From Arenibacter sp. 6A1 (lineage in GTDB: Bacteria; Bacteroidota; Bacteroidia; Flavobacteriales; Flavobacteriaceae), in the NCBI RefSeq assembly GCF_012272855.1, contig NZ_JAAXCQ010000013.1, positions 90,778-154,777 of the forward strand: DNA of 64,000 nt. The letters run 5' to 3'. Positions 18,499 through 27,488 of this stretch are shown piece after piece. The translations under genes were made by a program, and so were the position numbers. How positions within the stretch are numbered: position 1 is the stretch's first letter; the number at the start of each line of letters is the position of its first letter. The notes under the pieces were generated by a model that saw only the letters and a program-made list of their open reading frames with translations, made no database searches and was not told the DNA's origin.

Positions 18499-18837
18499 GT
18501 GGTCCTTAGGGACTTCGGAAAGAATACCTTTATTGTCAAATACAAAGAGCACTTGGCCAAAATGATGTCGGAATTCTCTATGGAGAGCTCACGTATATTT
18601 ATGACAGAATATACTAGGCCCTATGATTATACTTTGGAAGGCTTTGGTAGAGTTCTCCCTCACCAAAATTTTAACTTAAAGTGAGGGGGCGGCTTTCAGT
18701 TGGCTGTTCGTTATATCGTTCTTTCAGGCCTGGAATCAGACAGTCTTAAAAATATTACTATCGGTTTAATTCGATAACTTAATCCAATCGAGAAAATCTT
18801 GGCTTCTAAAGAACCAACTAAGGTTAAATATCAGTGA
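18499..18837 (+). pseudogene. C-terminal remnant of a phosphate-selective porin (OprO/OprP type)
   Basis: One frame reads MTEYTRPYDYTLEGFGRVLP and HQNFNLK, a stop, then GGGFQLAVRYIVL and LKNITIGLIR, a stop, then LNPIEKI. This is the order and wording of the C-terminal strands of Porin_O_P proteins (TGE-x-RPY, FGRV-x-P-x-x-NF, GAWELAARYS, NITLGLNWYLNP). Two in-frame stops and the absence of the N-terminal three quarters show that it is dead. The identification rests on family recall, not on an intact copy here. Confidence 0.55.
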
Positions 18838-19486
18838 TTTACAGGATAGCAGTTATGGGTTGAATTAGATTTATAACGAATTTAGATTGAAGGGATGGGA
18901 TTGTATATTTTGGAAGGAAGTATAATTGGATCGATTATGTTTTAATAGTACAACTAACGTATTGAAAATAAATATATAGTTGGTAAATTGGAGAGAAAAG
19001 TGAATATTGCGCAATAGGCATGAAATATTAACCTAGTCATGAAGCGATTTTTTGTCACTTTGTTTTTGTCCTAGATTATTCCTTGGTAGGAGACTGGTTA
19101 TGATACAAATAAAGAAGGCTCCAAAAATCATCTATGATTCAGGACATGGGGAAGTAGGTTTTGAAATGAAAACTGATGTTGGCCAAAGCGGATAAAACAT
19201 CAATTATTATTAAAATTTAGCCCTACATAACAAGTTTGTTTCAATTAGGAGTTGAACACAGCTAATATTAAAAGTTGGAAACTTGACAATAAACCCATTG
19301 AGGATAACTAAAAAATGATTCTAAAAATCAGCTTAGTTTCGATAACCATTGTCCATAAAAATTATAAATAAAACTCCCAAAAGTGGGCCATTTGTTGGCT
19401 ATGAGTTGTCACGGGGCCCAATAAATTGGGGATTAAACATTATCGAGTGAAATTCATAAGGAGTTTTTTAAAAGAAAACGAAGTTA
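18838..19486. other. About 650 bases without an intact gene, probably decayed coding DNA
   Basis: No frame is open for a credible length. A short piece near 19098-19193 reads KAPKIIYDSGHGEVGFEMK, and another near 19260-19310 reads ANIKSWKLDNKPIEDN; both look protein-like but I cannot assign them. Given the porin and phosphodiesterase remnants on either side, this is probably an old gene in decay. The promoter of the DUF2490 gene should lie at its end. Confidence 0.4.
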
Positions 19487-20188
19487 ATGTTCAAAATTAA
19501 AGAAAAATTAAATTTTAAATTAATGAGAGTTTCGAAAAAAACTAGAATGTTTTGGTTTGCTATTTTGGTGCTGTTAACCCTGGTAGTGGGAAAAGTAAAT
19601 GCACAGAATAGAGAGTCTGGGATAAAGGAGCTTTGGCAAGAGTTATATGTATATAAAAATTTTAATAAAAAGTGGAGAGGTGAAATTCTTTTTAATAACT
19701 TATATAGTTCAGAATATGGAAATTACGATTGGTTTCTAGAGGGGAAATCTGCTTTTAAAATTACAAAATGGCTGGGTGTTGAAGCAATTTACCGCCAGGA
19801 ATATTATGATTTAAATGGTTCGAAAGTTGTAGAATATAGACCAATGATAAGGTTTTCTGGAAAAATTAAAATTCGAGATTGGCGCATTCGAAATCGGCAT
19901 CGTATTGAATTAAGGATGTTTAAAATTGGCAAAACAAGACTACGATATAGGACAGACTTGAAGATTAAACCAAGCTTCAACTGGACCAATCTAAACCTTA
20001 ACCCTTACGTGTTGGAGGAAATTTTTATTAACCATAACGGTTTTTCAAGAAATAGGGTTTATGTGGGTATTGAAGGAAAAATATGTCGATTTGAACCTGC
20101 TATTTATATGCTGTTGCAATCGAATATAAAATCTAATAATTGGGACAACCAGCCAATAGTTGGAATTATGATGGGATTTGAGTTGTAA
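19487..20188 (+). CDS. DUF2490 outer-membrane beta-barrel protein
   Basis: The protein has up to 233 residues; a start at the ATG at 19523 (MRVSKK) would put the signal peptide (FAILVLLTLVVGKVNA) at the usual distance. The mature part shows alternating hydrophobic strands with the wording typical of the DUF2490 family: LWQELYVYKNFNKKWRGE, VEYRPMIRF, RIRNRHRIELR, RYRTDLKIK, YVLEEIF and a C-terminal aromatic-rich strand ending GFEL. Function is unknown; it would sit in the outer membrane. It is the only intact gene of this stretch, lying between a porin remnant and a glycerophosphodiesterase remnant. Confidence 0.82.
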   Translation: MFKIKEKLNFKLMRVSKKTRMFWFAILVLLTLVVGKVNAQNRESGIKELWQELYVYKNFNKKWRGEILFNNLYSSEYGNYDWFLEGKSAFKITKWLGVEAIYRQEYYDLNGSKVVEYRPMIRFSGKIKIRDWRIRNRHRIELRMFKIGKTRLRYRTDLKIKPSFNWTNLNLNPYVLEEIFINHNGFSRNRVYVGIEGKICRFEPAIYMLLQSNIKSNNWDNQPIVGIMMGFEL

Positions 20189-20254
20189 CGGCTAATTTTA
20201 AAAACTTACGAAGGAAAATAGTTAGATTAGGTTGCCTATCTCAATGGGGACTAA

Positions 20255-20479
20255 ACACCCGAGGAAGCAAAGAAGGATGGTTATACGAAATTAGATTATA
20301 ATTATAAGGTTTATAAGAAGAATCTAACATGGAAAAAGCAAGCCCAGAATCTTAGGTTGACAGTAAATGCATGGACCGTTAATTAGGAGGAAGATATGAA
20401 GGGCCTTTTACGGCAATAGGTAGAACGCATTTCTACCGATGAACCAGAATTACTATATAAGATTTTAGAATTAAAATAA
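20255..20479 (+). pseudogene. C-terminal remnant of a glycerophosphodiester phosphodiesterase
   Basis: One frame reads TPEEAKKDGYTKLDYNYKV, then AQNLRLTVNAWTVN, a TAG, EEDMKGLLRQ, a TAG, and VERISTDEPELLYKIL. This is the C-terminal end of the GDPD barrel, where families read AWTVN-x-x-x-DM and GVD-x-I-x-TD-x-P. Two in-frame TAG codons replace expected residues and the N-terminal half is gone. The wording fits the family well, so I am fairly sure of the identity and sure that it is not functional. Confidence 0.62.
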
Positions 20480-20564
20480 GTTTTTATTCAGTCGATCAAT
20501 TCTACAAAATTGTTGTTATAATGCTTATCTAAAAGAAATGAAAACTCTTGTATTTTGTATTGAT

Positions 20565-21566
20565 TTATCTAAATGGTTTGTTTCGGTGCAATTGTTGAAC
20601 ATATTCTTCAATTAAATCGTATCCTTCATCATGTAGGATTGTGGTGCCTAATTTGGGCATATGTAAATCTCCCGAAACCTTCATTCTATGAATTATCTTG
20701 GGATATTTTAGGGCTATTCCAGTTTTCTTATAAGGTACCTCGTATCCTAAGTTTAATGTTTTGTAATTAGCAAGTCCTAAAGGATTATGGCAATGGGCAC
20801 AATTAATATCTAAATACGCTCTTGCTCGTTTAGTAAGGTCTTTTTGGGTATCATTATAATCTGGTAATTTTTCAAAGCTGTCATAGGAACCATTGGATGT
20901 GATTAATCTTTTATCAATAAAATGTTGCCATTGGTCGATAGTATCGCCCTGTTTTATCAGCCATTTTTTTAAGTTACCTACTTTCGGGCCAATAGGCTGT
21001 ATTTTTCCCTTACTCTTATGGCAAGCAACACACTCCTTAGACGAGGGAATATGGTAATTAATTTGGCGACGCCTATTATTGTTATCTGTCCAGTTGATTT
21101 GGCTGTCGGCCCCTTCAAGGATTAGAAAAGCTTCGGTTTGGGTTTCATTCCATTGATATGTCGCAAAATTCCAACGTGTATTGTTTTTTATAAGTACTCT
21201 TGTTTCTAAAATTCTACGAGAATTAATGTTGTCCTCGTTGGGATAATAAAAAGTTTTTACCAAAATACTTCCTTCGGGAAAATTAAGTTTTCCTGTGCTT
21301 AAGATGGTAATAGTACTGTCTTTGGGGATTTTAAACAAACGCTGTTTTTCGGCATAATCTGTAAATAATGGAGCGGAAAGCTCAAATGTTTCAAGATCGG
21401 TTGCCGGAAGTAAATCGGACATTTTTCCTTGGAAAAAGCCATAGGAAGATAAGGTAGGGGAAAACTTTATTTCATTATTAATGGTGCTAAAAAAGTTACG
21501 ACCTAAAAGAAGAACGGTAATACTGCTAATCGGAATAGCAAGTAGTAGTATTTTCTGAATTTTCAT
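20565..21566 (-). CDS. Diheme c-type cytochrome (SO2930-like)
   Basis: The 333-residue exported protein has an N-terminal signal/anchor (about 1-25). It has two heme c sites: CVACH in the middle (PSSKECVACHKSKGKI) and CAHCH (LDINCAHCHNPLG) nearer the C-terminus. The spacing and the LSAPLFTDYAEKQR segment match the SO2930-type diheme cytochromes, which occur in the periplasm of marine bacteria, often with unknown partners. It is encoded 38 bases downstream of a TetR gene on the same strand. A palindrome related to the one before the TetR gene lies between the two, so the TetR protein probably controls it. The electron donor and acceptor are not evident. Confidence 0.82.
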   Translation of the reverse strand: MKIQKILLLAIPISSITVLLLGRNFFSTINNEIKFSPTLSSYGFFQGKMSDLLPATDLETFELSAPLFTDYAEKQRLFKIPKDSTITILSTGKLNFPEGSILVKTFYYPNEDNINSRRILETRVLIKNNTRWNFATYQWNETQTEAFLILEGADSQINWTDNNNRRRQINYHIPSSKECVACHKSKGKIQPIGPKVGNLKKWLIKQGDTIDQWQHFIDKRLITSNGSYDSFEKLPDYNDTQKDLTKRARAYLDINCAHCHNPLGLANYKTLNLGYEVPYKKTGIALKYPKIIHRMKVSGDLHMPKLGTTILHDEGYDLIEEYVQQLHRNKPFR

Positions 21567-21590
21567 GATATGCTACTAAATAAATTAACG

Positions 21591-21602
21591 TACTAAATAG
21601 TA
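21591..21602. promoter_or_regulatory. Probable TetR operator before the diheme cytochrome gene
   Basis: TACTAAATAGTA has 5-base arms TACTA/TAGTA around AA. It shares its arms with the palindrome before the TetR gene (22201-22216). It sits about 25 bases from the start codon of the cytochrome gene. Confidence 0.55.
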
Positions 21603-21604
21603 TG

Positions 21605-22198
21605 TTATTGATTTATAGTTAGGCTTTTTAAATACTTGTCCAAGACCCCTAAATAGGTATTGTAGCACTCGTACCCTTTTATCTTACCAAGATTTCGTAT
21701 GCCGGCATAACCACTAATAACAAGACAGGAGACTTCTTTTGATATAATGGAGCTTGGTATTATTTTGTTTTGTTTCGCTTTTTCAATGCTCTGTTCAATA
21801 GCGTTTTCCCATGATATGATGATTTGGGATAATTGTAGATAGAACTTTTTGTTTGTTGGACTCATTTCCTCAATGAGATTTATAGCAGGGCAACCATACT
21901 TAATATCAAATAATTCGTCATTGAGCAAAAGGTCTTTAATACTGTAGTAAATTGAAGCAATAGGATCCTTAGTAGTAGACAAGGGTAGTATTAAAGCTTT
22001 CTCCATTCCTGGTTTTATTATTTCGGATATTAGGGCTATTCCTAAATCTTCTTTAGTCTTAAAATGATGATAAAAAGCTCCTTTAGTAAAGGCTGTATGC
22101 TTAATTATGTCGTCTATGCTTGTTGCGTTAAATCCGTTTTTATAGATTAATTCAAAAGCTGTGTTTAAGATTTTAACTCTTGTGTTCTGTTTTTGCAT
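21605..22198 (-). CDS. TetR/AcrR-family transcriptional regulator
   Basis: The 197-residue protein has the TetR helix-turn-helix at residues 5-50 (ILNTAFELIYKNGFNATSID, then KGAFYHHFKTKEDL), followed by an all-helical ligand-binding half. A palindrome, ATACTAGTTAGTAT, lies immediately before its start codon, and a related one precedes the cytochrome gene downstream. It is therefore probably self-regulating and controls the cytochrome. It is close to no export or efflux gene, which are the commonest TetR targets; the ligand is unknown. The family call is firm. Confidence 0.9.
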   Translation of the reverse strand: MQKQNTRVKILNTAFELIYKNGFNATSIDDIIKHTAFTKGAFYHHFKTKEDLGIALISEIIKPGMEKALILPLSTTKDPIASIYYSIKDLLLNDELFDIKYGCPAINLIEEMSPTNKKFYLQLSQIIISWENAIEQSIEKAKQNKIIPSSIISKEVSCLVISGYAGIRNLGKIKGYECYNTYLGVLDKYLKSLTINQ

Positions 22199-22200
22199 TA

Positions 22201-22216
22201 CATACTAGTTAGTATG
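22201..22216. promoter_or_regulatory. Probable TetR autoregulatory operator
   Basis: CATACTAGTTAGTATG has perfect 6-base arms ATACTA/TAGTAT and sits 2 bases before the TetR start codon on the minus strand. The related site at 21591 supports it as the binding sequence. Confidence 0.6.
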
Positions 22217-22375
22217 ATGCAAAGGTATATAAGATATTTTAAGGATGGCCTGTTTTAAATTGATTTTTAAAATACTTAAGTATTTCTAAGTAGTTATTTA
22301 GATGAGAAAATAACTGTTTAAAAAAAGTACTGTGGCCTCTGATTTATAAACTCATCGGAATATTAATAATTTTAT

Positions 22376-22398
22376 TATATTTGCTAAATCAATTTAGC
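22376..22398 (+). promoter_or_regulatory. Promoter -7 box and LacI-type operator upstream of fucI
   Basis: TATATTTG (22376-22383) fits the Bacteroidota -7 consensus TAnnTTTG. The near-palindrome GCTAAATCAATTTAGC (22383-22398) starts on its last base, the place for a repressor site. It lies about 210 bases before fucI, and related boxes precede five other regulon points in the window. The rest of the 408-base gap holds no gene that I can see. Confidence 0.65.
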
Positions 22399-22606
22399 TA
22401 ATAATGGGAGGGCTTGGGAATGAATAGGAGGGTGGTAGTCATAAAAGTATACCCTCTTGAATTTGAACTGATGACATAGTTAATAGAGTACTAGTTTCTA
22501 GGTTTAAAAATCCTTGTTATTGTAGTATACATGAAGGATGTCGTTGATCAGGAGTGTTAATTGTATACTATTTAAGATTTAAAATGAACTTTAATATATC
22601 ATAATA

Positions 22607-24388
22607 ATGACTTACAAAAATTTAATTGGGCATTTGCCAAAAATAGGAATCAGACCGGTTATTGACGGAAGGCTAGATGGTGTGAGAGAATCTCTAGAAG
22701 AAGCTACCATGAAGATGGCTAGGAATGCGGCGGAGTTTTTAGAAAATAATTTAAGACATGCCGATGGTAGCAAGGTAGAATGTGTTATTTCTGATACTTG
22801 TATTGGTGGGGTGGCGGAAGCTGCCGCTTCAGCGGATAAATTTTCAAGGGAGGGAGTAGGATTGTCTCTTACCGTTACCCCTTGTTGGTGTTATGGTAGT
22901 GAGACTATTGATATGGATTCGGAAATTCCAAAAGCCATATGGGGGTTTAATGGCACCGAAAGGCCCGGAGCGGTTTATTTATCGGCTGCATTGGCCGGAC
23001 ACAATCAAAAAGGCCTTCCTGCATTTGGAATTTACGGTAGGGATGTACAGGATAGCGGGGATACCGAGATTCCACAAGACGTTCAAGAAAAACTGCTTCG
23101 ATTTGCTAAGGCCGGTTTGGCGGTAGCTACCATGAAAGGGAAATCATATTTGTCAATGGGAGCGGTTTCAATGGGGATAGCTGGTTCTATAGTAGATACG
23201 GATTTTTTCGAAAGCTATTTGGGGATGCGTAGTGAAAACATAGATATGTCCGAATTTGTTAGGCGTATAGAGAAAGAAATCTACGATAAAGACGAGTATG
23301 AGAAGGCGTTGGAGTGGACTAAAAAGAATTGCAAGGAAGGGAAGGATTATAACCCCGATCACCGTAAGAAATCGAGAGAGGAATTAGATAAGGATTGGGA
23401 ATTTGTGGTTAAAATGACCTTGATAGCTAAGGATCTAATGATTGGAAATCCTAAGCTTAAAACTTTGGGGTATGGTGAAGAAGCTTTGGGGCGAAATGCA
23501 ATTTCAGGAGGTTTCCAAGGGCAACGCCAATGGACCGATCATTTTCCAAATGGTGACTTTATGGAGGCTATTTTAACCTCTTCTTTTGATTGGAACGGAA
23601 TTCGACAGCCTTTTATGGTAGCTACTGAAAACGACAGTCTCAATGGTGTATCCATGTTGTTTGGGCATTTATTGACCGGCGCGGCTCAGATATTCTCTGA
23701 CGTTCGTACGTATTGGAGTCCAGAGGCAGTGAAAAGGGTAACTGGCCACGATCTTAAAGGTGATGCGGCCAATGGTTTTATACATCTTATAAATTCTGGC
23801 GCTTCTGCATTAGATGGAACTGGCCAACAAACTGTGGATGGAAAACCGGCAATGAAACCATGGTGGGATATTAATGAGGAGGAAGTTCAAAAATGTTTGG
23901 AAAATACCACTTGGGGACCTGGAGTATTGGAATATTTTAGAGGAGGTGGATTTTCATCAACCTTTAAAACAGTAGGTGAAATGCCAGTGACCATGTGCAG
24001 AATTAATATTGTAAAAGGAATAGGGCCAGTTTTACAGATCGCAGAAGGTAAAACGATAGCCTTGCCAGAGGAAGTACATAATGTAATAAACGAAAGAACC
24101 AATCCTACATGGCCAACGACTTGGTTTGTGCCTAACTTAACGGGCAAAGGTGCTTTTAAGGATGTTTACAGTGTAATGGCTAATTGGGGTGCCAACCATG
24201 GGGCATTTACTTATGGACATATTGGTGCTGATCTAATTACTTTGGCCTCCATGCTAAGGATACCGGTGAATATGCACAATGTTGACGAGGATAAGATATT
24301 TAGACCTAGCGCGTGGTCGTCTTTTGGTATGGATCCAGAAGGTGCAGATTATAGAGCGTGTTCTACCTATAAAGCACTGTATAACTAA
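22607..24388 (+). CDS. fucI: L-fucose isomerase (also a D-arabinose isomerase)
   Basis: The 593-residue cytoplasmic enzyme matches E. coli FucI over its full length: [59 protein letters not shown] and [10 protein letters not shown] are all present. FucI is a manganese enzyme that converts L-fucose to L-fuculose and, equally classically, D-arabinose to D-ribulose, because the two sugars share C2-C4 configuration. The gene that follows is an AraB-type ribulokinase, not a fuculokinase, and no fuculose-phosphate aldolase is in the window. This points to D-arabinose as at least one substrate. An operator-like box lies upstream. The identity of the enzyme family is certain. Confidence 0.95.
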   Translation: MTYKNLIGHLPKIGIRPVIDGRLDGVRESLEEATMKMARNAAEFLENNLRHADGSKVECVISDTCIGGVAEAAASADKFSREGVGLSLTVTPCWCYGSETIDMDSEIPKAIWGFNGTERPGAVYLSAALAGHNQKGLPAFGIYGRDVQDSGDTEIPQDVQEKLLRFAKAGLAVATMKGKSYLSMGAVSMGIAGSIVDTDFFESYLGMRSENIDMSEFVRRIEKEIYDKDEYEKALEWTKKNCKEGKDYNPDHRKKSREELDKDWEFVVKMTLIAKDLMIGNPKLKTLGYGEEALGRNAISGGFQGQRQWTDHFPNGDFMEAILTSSFDWNGIRQPFMVATENDSLNGVSMLFGHLLTGAAQIFSDVRTYWSPEAVKRVTGHDLKGDAANGFIHLINSGASALDGTGQQTVDGKPAMKPWWDINEEEVQKCLENTTWGPGVLEYFRGGGFSSTFKTVGEMPVTMCRINIVKGIGPVLQIAEGKTIALPEEVHNVINERTNPTWPTTWFVPNLTGKGAFKDVYSVMANWGANHGAFTYGHIGADLITLASMLRIPVNMHNVDEDKIFRPSAWSSFGMDPEGADYRACSTYKALYN

Positions 24389-24401
24389 TATAAAACCATT
24401 T

Positions 24402-26015
24402 ATGGAGAGGAAATATGTTATAGGAATTGACTATGGGACGGACTCTGTTAGGACTGCCATTGTAGATGCGGCTAATGGAAAAATAATTGCCGTCAGTGAA
24501 AAGAAATACGAGCGATGGGAGAAAGGACAATATTGTAATCCTTTAAAAAACCAGTTTCGGCAACACCCTCAGGACTATATTGACGGATTGGTTTTTACGG
24601 TAAAGGATGCGCTTTCCCAATGTGATAGTAAAGTTGCGGAAAACATAGTGGCCTTAGGGTTTGATACCACAGGAAGCACACCTGTGTTGGTAGATGAACA
24701 AGGGATCCCTTTGGCATTATTGCCCGAGTTTAAAGATAATCCCAATGCTATGTTTGTGCTTTGGAAAGACCATACTGCCATTGAAGAAGCCGAAGAGATC
24801 AATCAATTAGTGAAAAGATGGGATATAAATTATACCAAATATATGGGGGGAATTTATTCTTCCGAATGGGTTTGGGCAAAAGTGTTACAGCTGCTTAGAA
24901 CAGATGCTTCGGTTAGGGAGGCAGCTTATTCCTGGGTAGAGCATTGCGACTGGATGCCGGCATTGGTGACCGGTAACACCCTTCCAAATGAAATAAAACG
25001 CAGTAGGTGTGCTGCAGGGCATAAGGCTATGTGGAGCGAAGAGTGGGGCGGACTGCCTTCAGAACATTTTTTGACCTCTTTAGATCCTTTGTTAGGAGGA
25101 TTTAGAGAAGGGTTGTATTCCGAGACTTGCACAAGTGATATGCCAGTAGGGACCCTATCACAAGAATGGGCTCAAAAACTGGGGTTACCTTCTAGTGTTC
25201 TTGTTGGTGTTGGTATTTTGGATGCTCATGCCGGTGCAGTAGGTGGGGGAATAAAAGAGGGAGCTTTGCTGAAAATTATTGGGACTTCAACCTGTGATAT
25301 TATGGTGGTTCCTAAAAAAGAACTTAAAGAAACTCTCATTCCCGGAATTTGCGGACAGGTTGACGGTTCGGTATTATCTGACTATATAGGGTTGGAAGCA
25401 GGTCAGAGTGCTTATGGGGATATATTCGCCTGGTTTAAGTCTATTCTGGTTTGGCCTCTGATGTTCGAAACGGAAAAAGAACGTAGGAAAATAGAAGATG
25501 GTATTTTAGAAAGATTGTCCGAAGAAGCGAGTAAATTGCAAGTAAGACGTGACGATATGATGGCTACCGACTGGCTTAACGGTAGACGTACACCAGACGC
25601 TAATCCCTTATTAAAAGGAAGTTTGTCAGGACTGACCTTAGGAACTACCGCTCCTATGATTTATAAGGCATTGGTAGAGGCCGCTGCATTTGGCTCTAAA
25701 GCTATAATTGATAGGTTATTAGAGCATAATGTTAACATTAACGAGGTTATTGCTGTTGGGGGAGTGGCTAAAAAGTCCGACTTCGTGATGCAAACCTTGA
25801 GTAATGTATTGAATTTGCCAATAAAAATTGCAAGTTCGGACCAGTCTTGTGCCTTAGGTGCTGCTATGAACGCCGCAGTGGTAGGGAAAATCTACGACCA
25901 AGTTGTTACTGCTCAAAAGGAAATGGGGGAGGCCATTGAAAAAGTGTATGTTCCCAATTTGGAAAAAAATAAGGTTTATCAAGAAAATTACTTGAAATAC
26001 CTGAATACCATTTAA
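24402..26015 (+). CDS. araB: Ribulokinase (FGGY family, AraB type)
   Basis: The 537-residue protein is read from the ATG at 24402 (MERKYVIGIDYGTDSVR); upstream in-frame codons overlap fucI and are not part of it. It matches AraB throughout: PNAMFVLWKDHTA, GGIYSSEWVWAK, WVEHCDWMPAL, IGTSTCDIMV, ICGQVDGSV, LEAGQSA-x-GD and DWLNGRRTP. AraB phosphorylates L-ribulose and also D-ribulose. With FucI next door and no L-arabinose isomerase in the window, the likely reaction here is D-ribulose to D-ribulose 5-phosphate, which enters the pentose phosphate pathway directly. It starts 13 bases after fucI, and a strong terminator follows. Kinase family certain; the D-ribulose role is inferred from context. 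Confidence 0.92.
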   Translation: MERKYVIGIDYGTDSVRTAIVDAANGKIIAVSEKKYERWEKGQYCNPLKNQFRQHPQDYIDGLVFTVKDALSQCDSKVAENIVALGFDTTGSTPVLVDEQGIPLALLPEFKDNPNAMFVLWKDHTAIEEAEEINQLVKRWDINYTKYMGGIYSSEWVWAKVLQLLRTDASVREAAYSWVEHCDWMPALVTGNTLPNEIKRSRCAAGHKAMWSEEWGGLPSEHFLTSLDPLLGGFREGLYSETCTSDMPVGTLSQEWAQKLGLPSSVLVGVGILDAHAGAVGGGIKEGALLKIIGTSTCDIMVVPKKELKETLIPGICGQVDGSVLSDYIGLEAGQSAYGDIFAWFKSILVWPLMFETEKERRKIEDGILERLSEEASKLQVRRDDMMATDWLNGRRTPDANPLLKGSLSGLTLGTTAPMIYKALVEAAAFGSKAIIDRLLEHNVNINEVIAVGGVAKKSDFVMQTLSNVLNLPIKIASSDQSCALGAAMNAAVVGKIYDQVVTAQKEMGEAIEKVYVPNLEKNKVYQENYLKYLNTI

Positions 26016-26032
26016 TAAAAATACCCTAGAAG

Positions 26033-26066
26033 ACACCTTAGTGGTTTTGCTAAGGTGTTTTTTTTT
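26033..26066 (+). terminator. Rho-independent terminator after fucI-araB
   Basis: ACACCTTAG and CTAAGGTGT form a perfect stem around an 8-base loop, followed by a run of nine T. Confidence 0.92.
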
Positions 26067-26136
26067 ATTTGAGGTATGGAATGGGGAATTATATCGTTAA
26101 TATTGCCATTATAACATTAATTAACGCATAATCTGA

Positions 26137-27144
26137 ATGAAAAAAGTAAGTCTAGAAGATATTTCTAAGGAACTTGGAGTCTCTAAAACACTAGTGTCTT
26201 TTGTGATGAATGGAAGGGCTAAGGAGAAAAGAATTAGTGAAGAAATGACCGAAAAAGTTTTAGCTAAGGCCAAAGAAATGGGATATAAAGCCAATTATTT
26301 AGCTAGGGCTTTGCGTACTGGGAAATCTAATACTTTAGGACTGATTATGGCTGATATATCCAATGCCTTTTTTGCAAAACTCGCAAGAAGTATCGAAAAT
26401 GAGGCAAATGAATTTGGGTATAATGTGATTTTTGGAAGTTCGGACGAAGATAGTATTAAGTCTGGAAAATTAATCGAAGTCTTCAAAAATAAAAAGGTTG
26501 ATGGCTTGATTATTTGTCCGGCAATGGGAGATATTAAATATATAAAAAGACTCCAGAAGGAAAAATACCCCTATGTATTGGTCGATAGGTATTTTGCAGA
26601 TGTTAAATCTAATGTCGTGGTTGTAAATAATCAAATTGGCTCTTATGAAATAGTTAATGATCAAGTAAAACAAGGAAAAAAGAAAATTGCCATGGTTAAC
26701 TTTAACGTAGGGTTAATTAATATGGATGATCGCTTTATTGGGTATAAAGAGGCTTTGAAAGCTAACGGTTTAGAATTGGATCATAGTTTGGTTAAAAATG
26801 TTTCTTTTAGAGGGATGGAAAATGAGACCGAGCTTGCCGTAAAGGAATTATTGGAGCAGAAAGATAGAATTGATACTATTTATTTCTCTAACAATCAATT
26901 GGCTTTTTTAGGATTAAAATATATTATTAAAAACAATAAATCAGTACTGGATAAAATTAACATTTGCAGCTTCGATAGTTTTGCTGTGATGGACCTAATG
27001 GAAATTCCTATGGTGTACGGTACTCAACCTATTAAAGAATTAGGGAAACATGCCGTAGACTTGATTATGAAGCAAATAGATTCGGATACTATACAGCCGC
27101 AAGAAGTGGTGCTTCCGATTTCGTATTCCAAAAAAATGATATAA
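26137..27144 (+). CDS. LacI-family transcriptional regulator
   Basis: The 335-residue protein has a LacI helix-turn-helix and hinge at residues 1-60 (VSLEDISKELGVSKTLVSFV, then ALRTGKSNTLGLIMAD). A periplasmic-binding-like effector domain follows (GLIICPAMGD, YVLVDRYF, INICSFDSFAVMDLMEIPM). Such proteins bind about 16-20 bp palindromes with a central CG. Exactly this kind of box recurs upstream of fucI, fucP, susC, the GH172 cluster and the cytoplasmic GH172 operon. The gene sits between fucI-araB and fucP, so it is very probably the local regulator, with a sugar such as D-arabinose, L-fucose or a phosphate derivative as effector. I see no box before its own start. Confidence 0.93.
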   Translation: MKKVSLEDISKELGVSKTLVSFVMNGRAKEKRISEEMTEKVLAKAKEMGYKANYLARALRTGKSNTLGLIMADISNAFFAKLARSIENEANEFGYNVIFGSSDEDSIKSGKLIEVFKNKKVDGLIICPAMGDIKYIKRLQKEKYPYVLVDRYFADVKSNVVVVNNQIGSYEIVNDQVKQGKKKIAMVNFNVGLINMDDRFIGYKEALKANGLELDHSLVKNVSFRGMENETELAVKELLEQKDRIDTIYFSNNQLAFLGLKYIIKNNKSVLDKINICSFDSFAVMDLMEIPMVYGTQPIKELGKHAVDLIMKQIDSDTIQPQEVVLPISYSKKMI

Positions 27145-27155
27145 TTTTTTAAGGT

Positions 27156-27178
27156 AAAGGATGTTTTTAACATCCTTT
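27156..27178 (+). terminator. Terminator-like hairpin after the LacI gene
   Basis: AAAGGATGTT and AACATCCTTT form a perfect 10-bp stem around a 3-base loop, 11 bases after the stop codon. Only a short T run follows, so efficiency is uncertain. Confidence 0.65.
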
Positions 27179-27221
27179 TGGTTGCTTGGTGTTTTGAGTA
27201 TTATAAAAAATTTGTAGTTTA

Positions 27222-27237
27222 GCTAAATCGTTTAAGC
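27222..27237 (+). promoter_or_regulatory. LacI-type operator upstream of fucP
   Basis: GCTAAATCGTTTAAGC has arms matching at 5 of 7 positions around a central CG and is a clear variant of the regulon box. It lies about 250 bases before fucP. I see nothing else in the 344-base gap apart from the hairpin at 27156. Confidence 0.6.
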
Positions 27238-27488
27238 AAATTGTGTTTTGAGCTGTTCTTTTCTTGAAAAATTCGATTCTTTTAAAAGTTTGAAAAAAAG
27301 TAGGAGAAATAAATAGGTCAATAGTAAAAATATGTTTGCGTTTTAGAGAATTGCCTTTTTTTAATTTTAGTGGCACTTGTTATAGTTTATAAAAATGAGA
27401 CTTGGTAAGCGGTATTAGAAAAATTGGTGATATGAGAATTTGGAAGAACTAGCTTAGGATATTTAAAATAATAAACCAAACCATATTT

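Noticed and set aside
18499..18684. A functional 61-residue protein starting MVLRDFGKN
   Set aside because: The same frame continues past its stop with porin-like sequence, so it is better read as part of a dead porin gene.
24279..24401. An upstream start for the ribulokinase that overlaps fucI
   Set aside because: The added 41 residues do not resemble any kinase; AraB proteins begin with the nucleotide-binding IGIDYGTDSVR block, which the ATG at 24402 provides.
24402..26015. Assignment of the kinase to classical L-arabinose catabolism
   Set aside because: No L-arabinose isomerase or ribulose-phosphate 4-epimerase is in the window, and the direct neighbour is FucI, so D-ribulose is the more likely substrate here.
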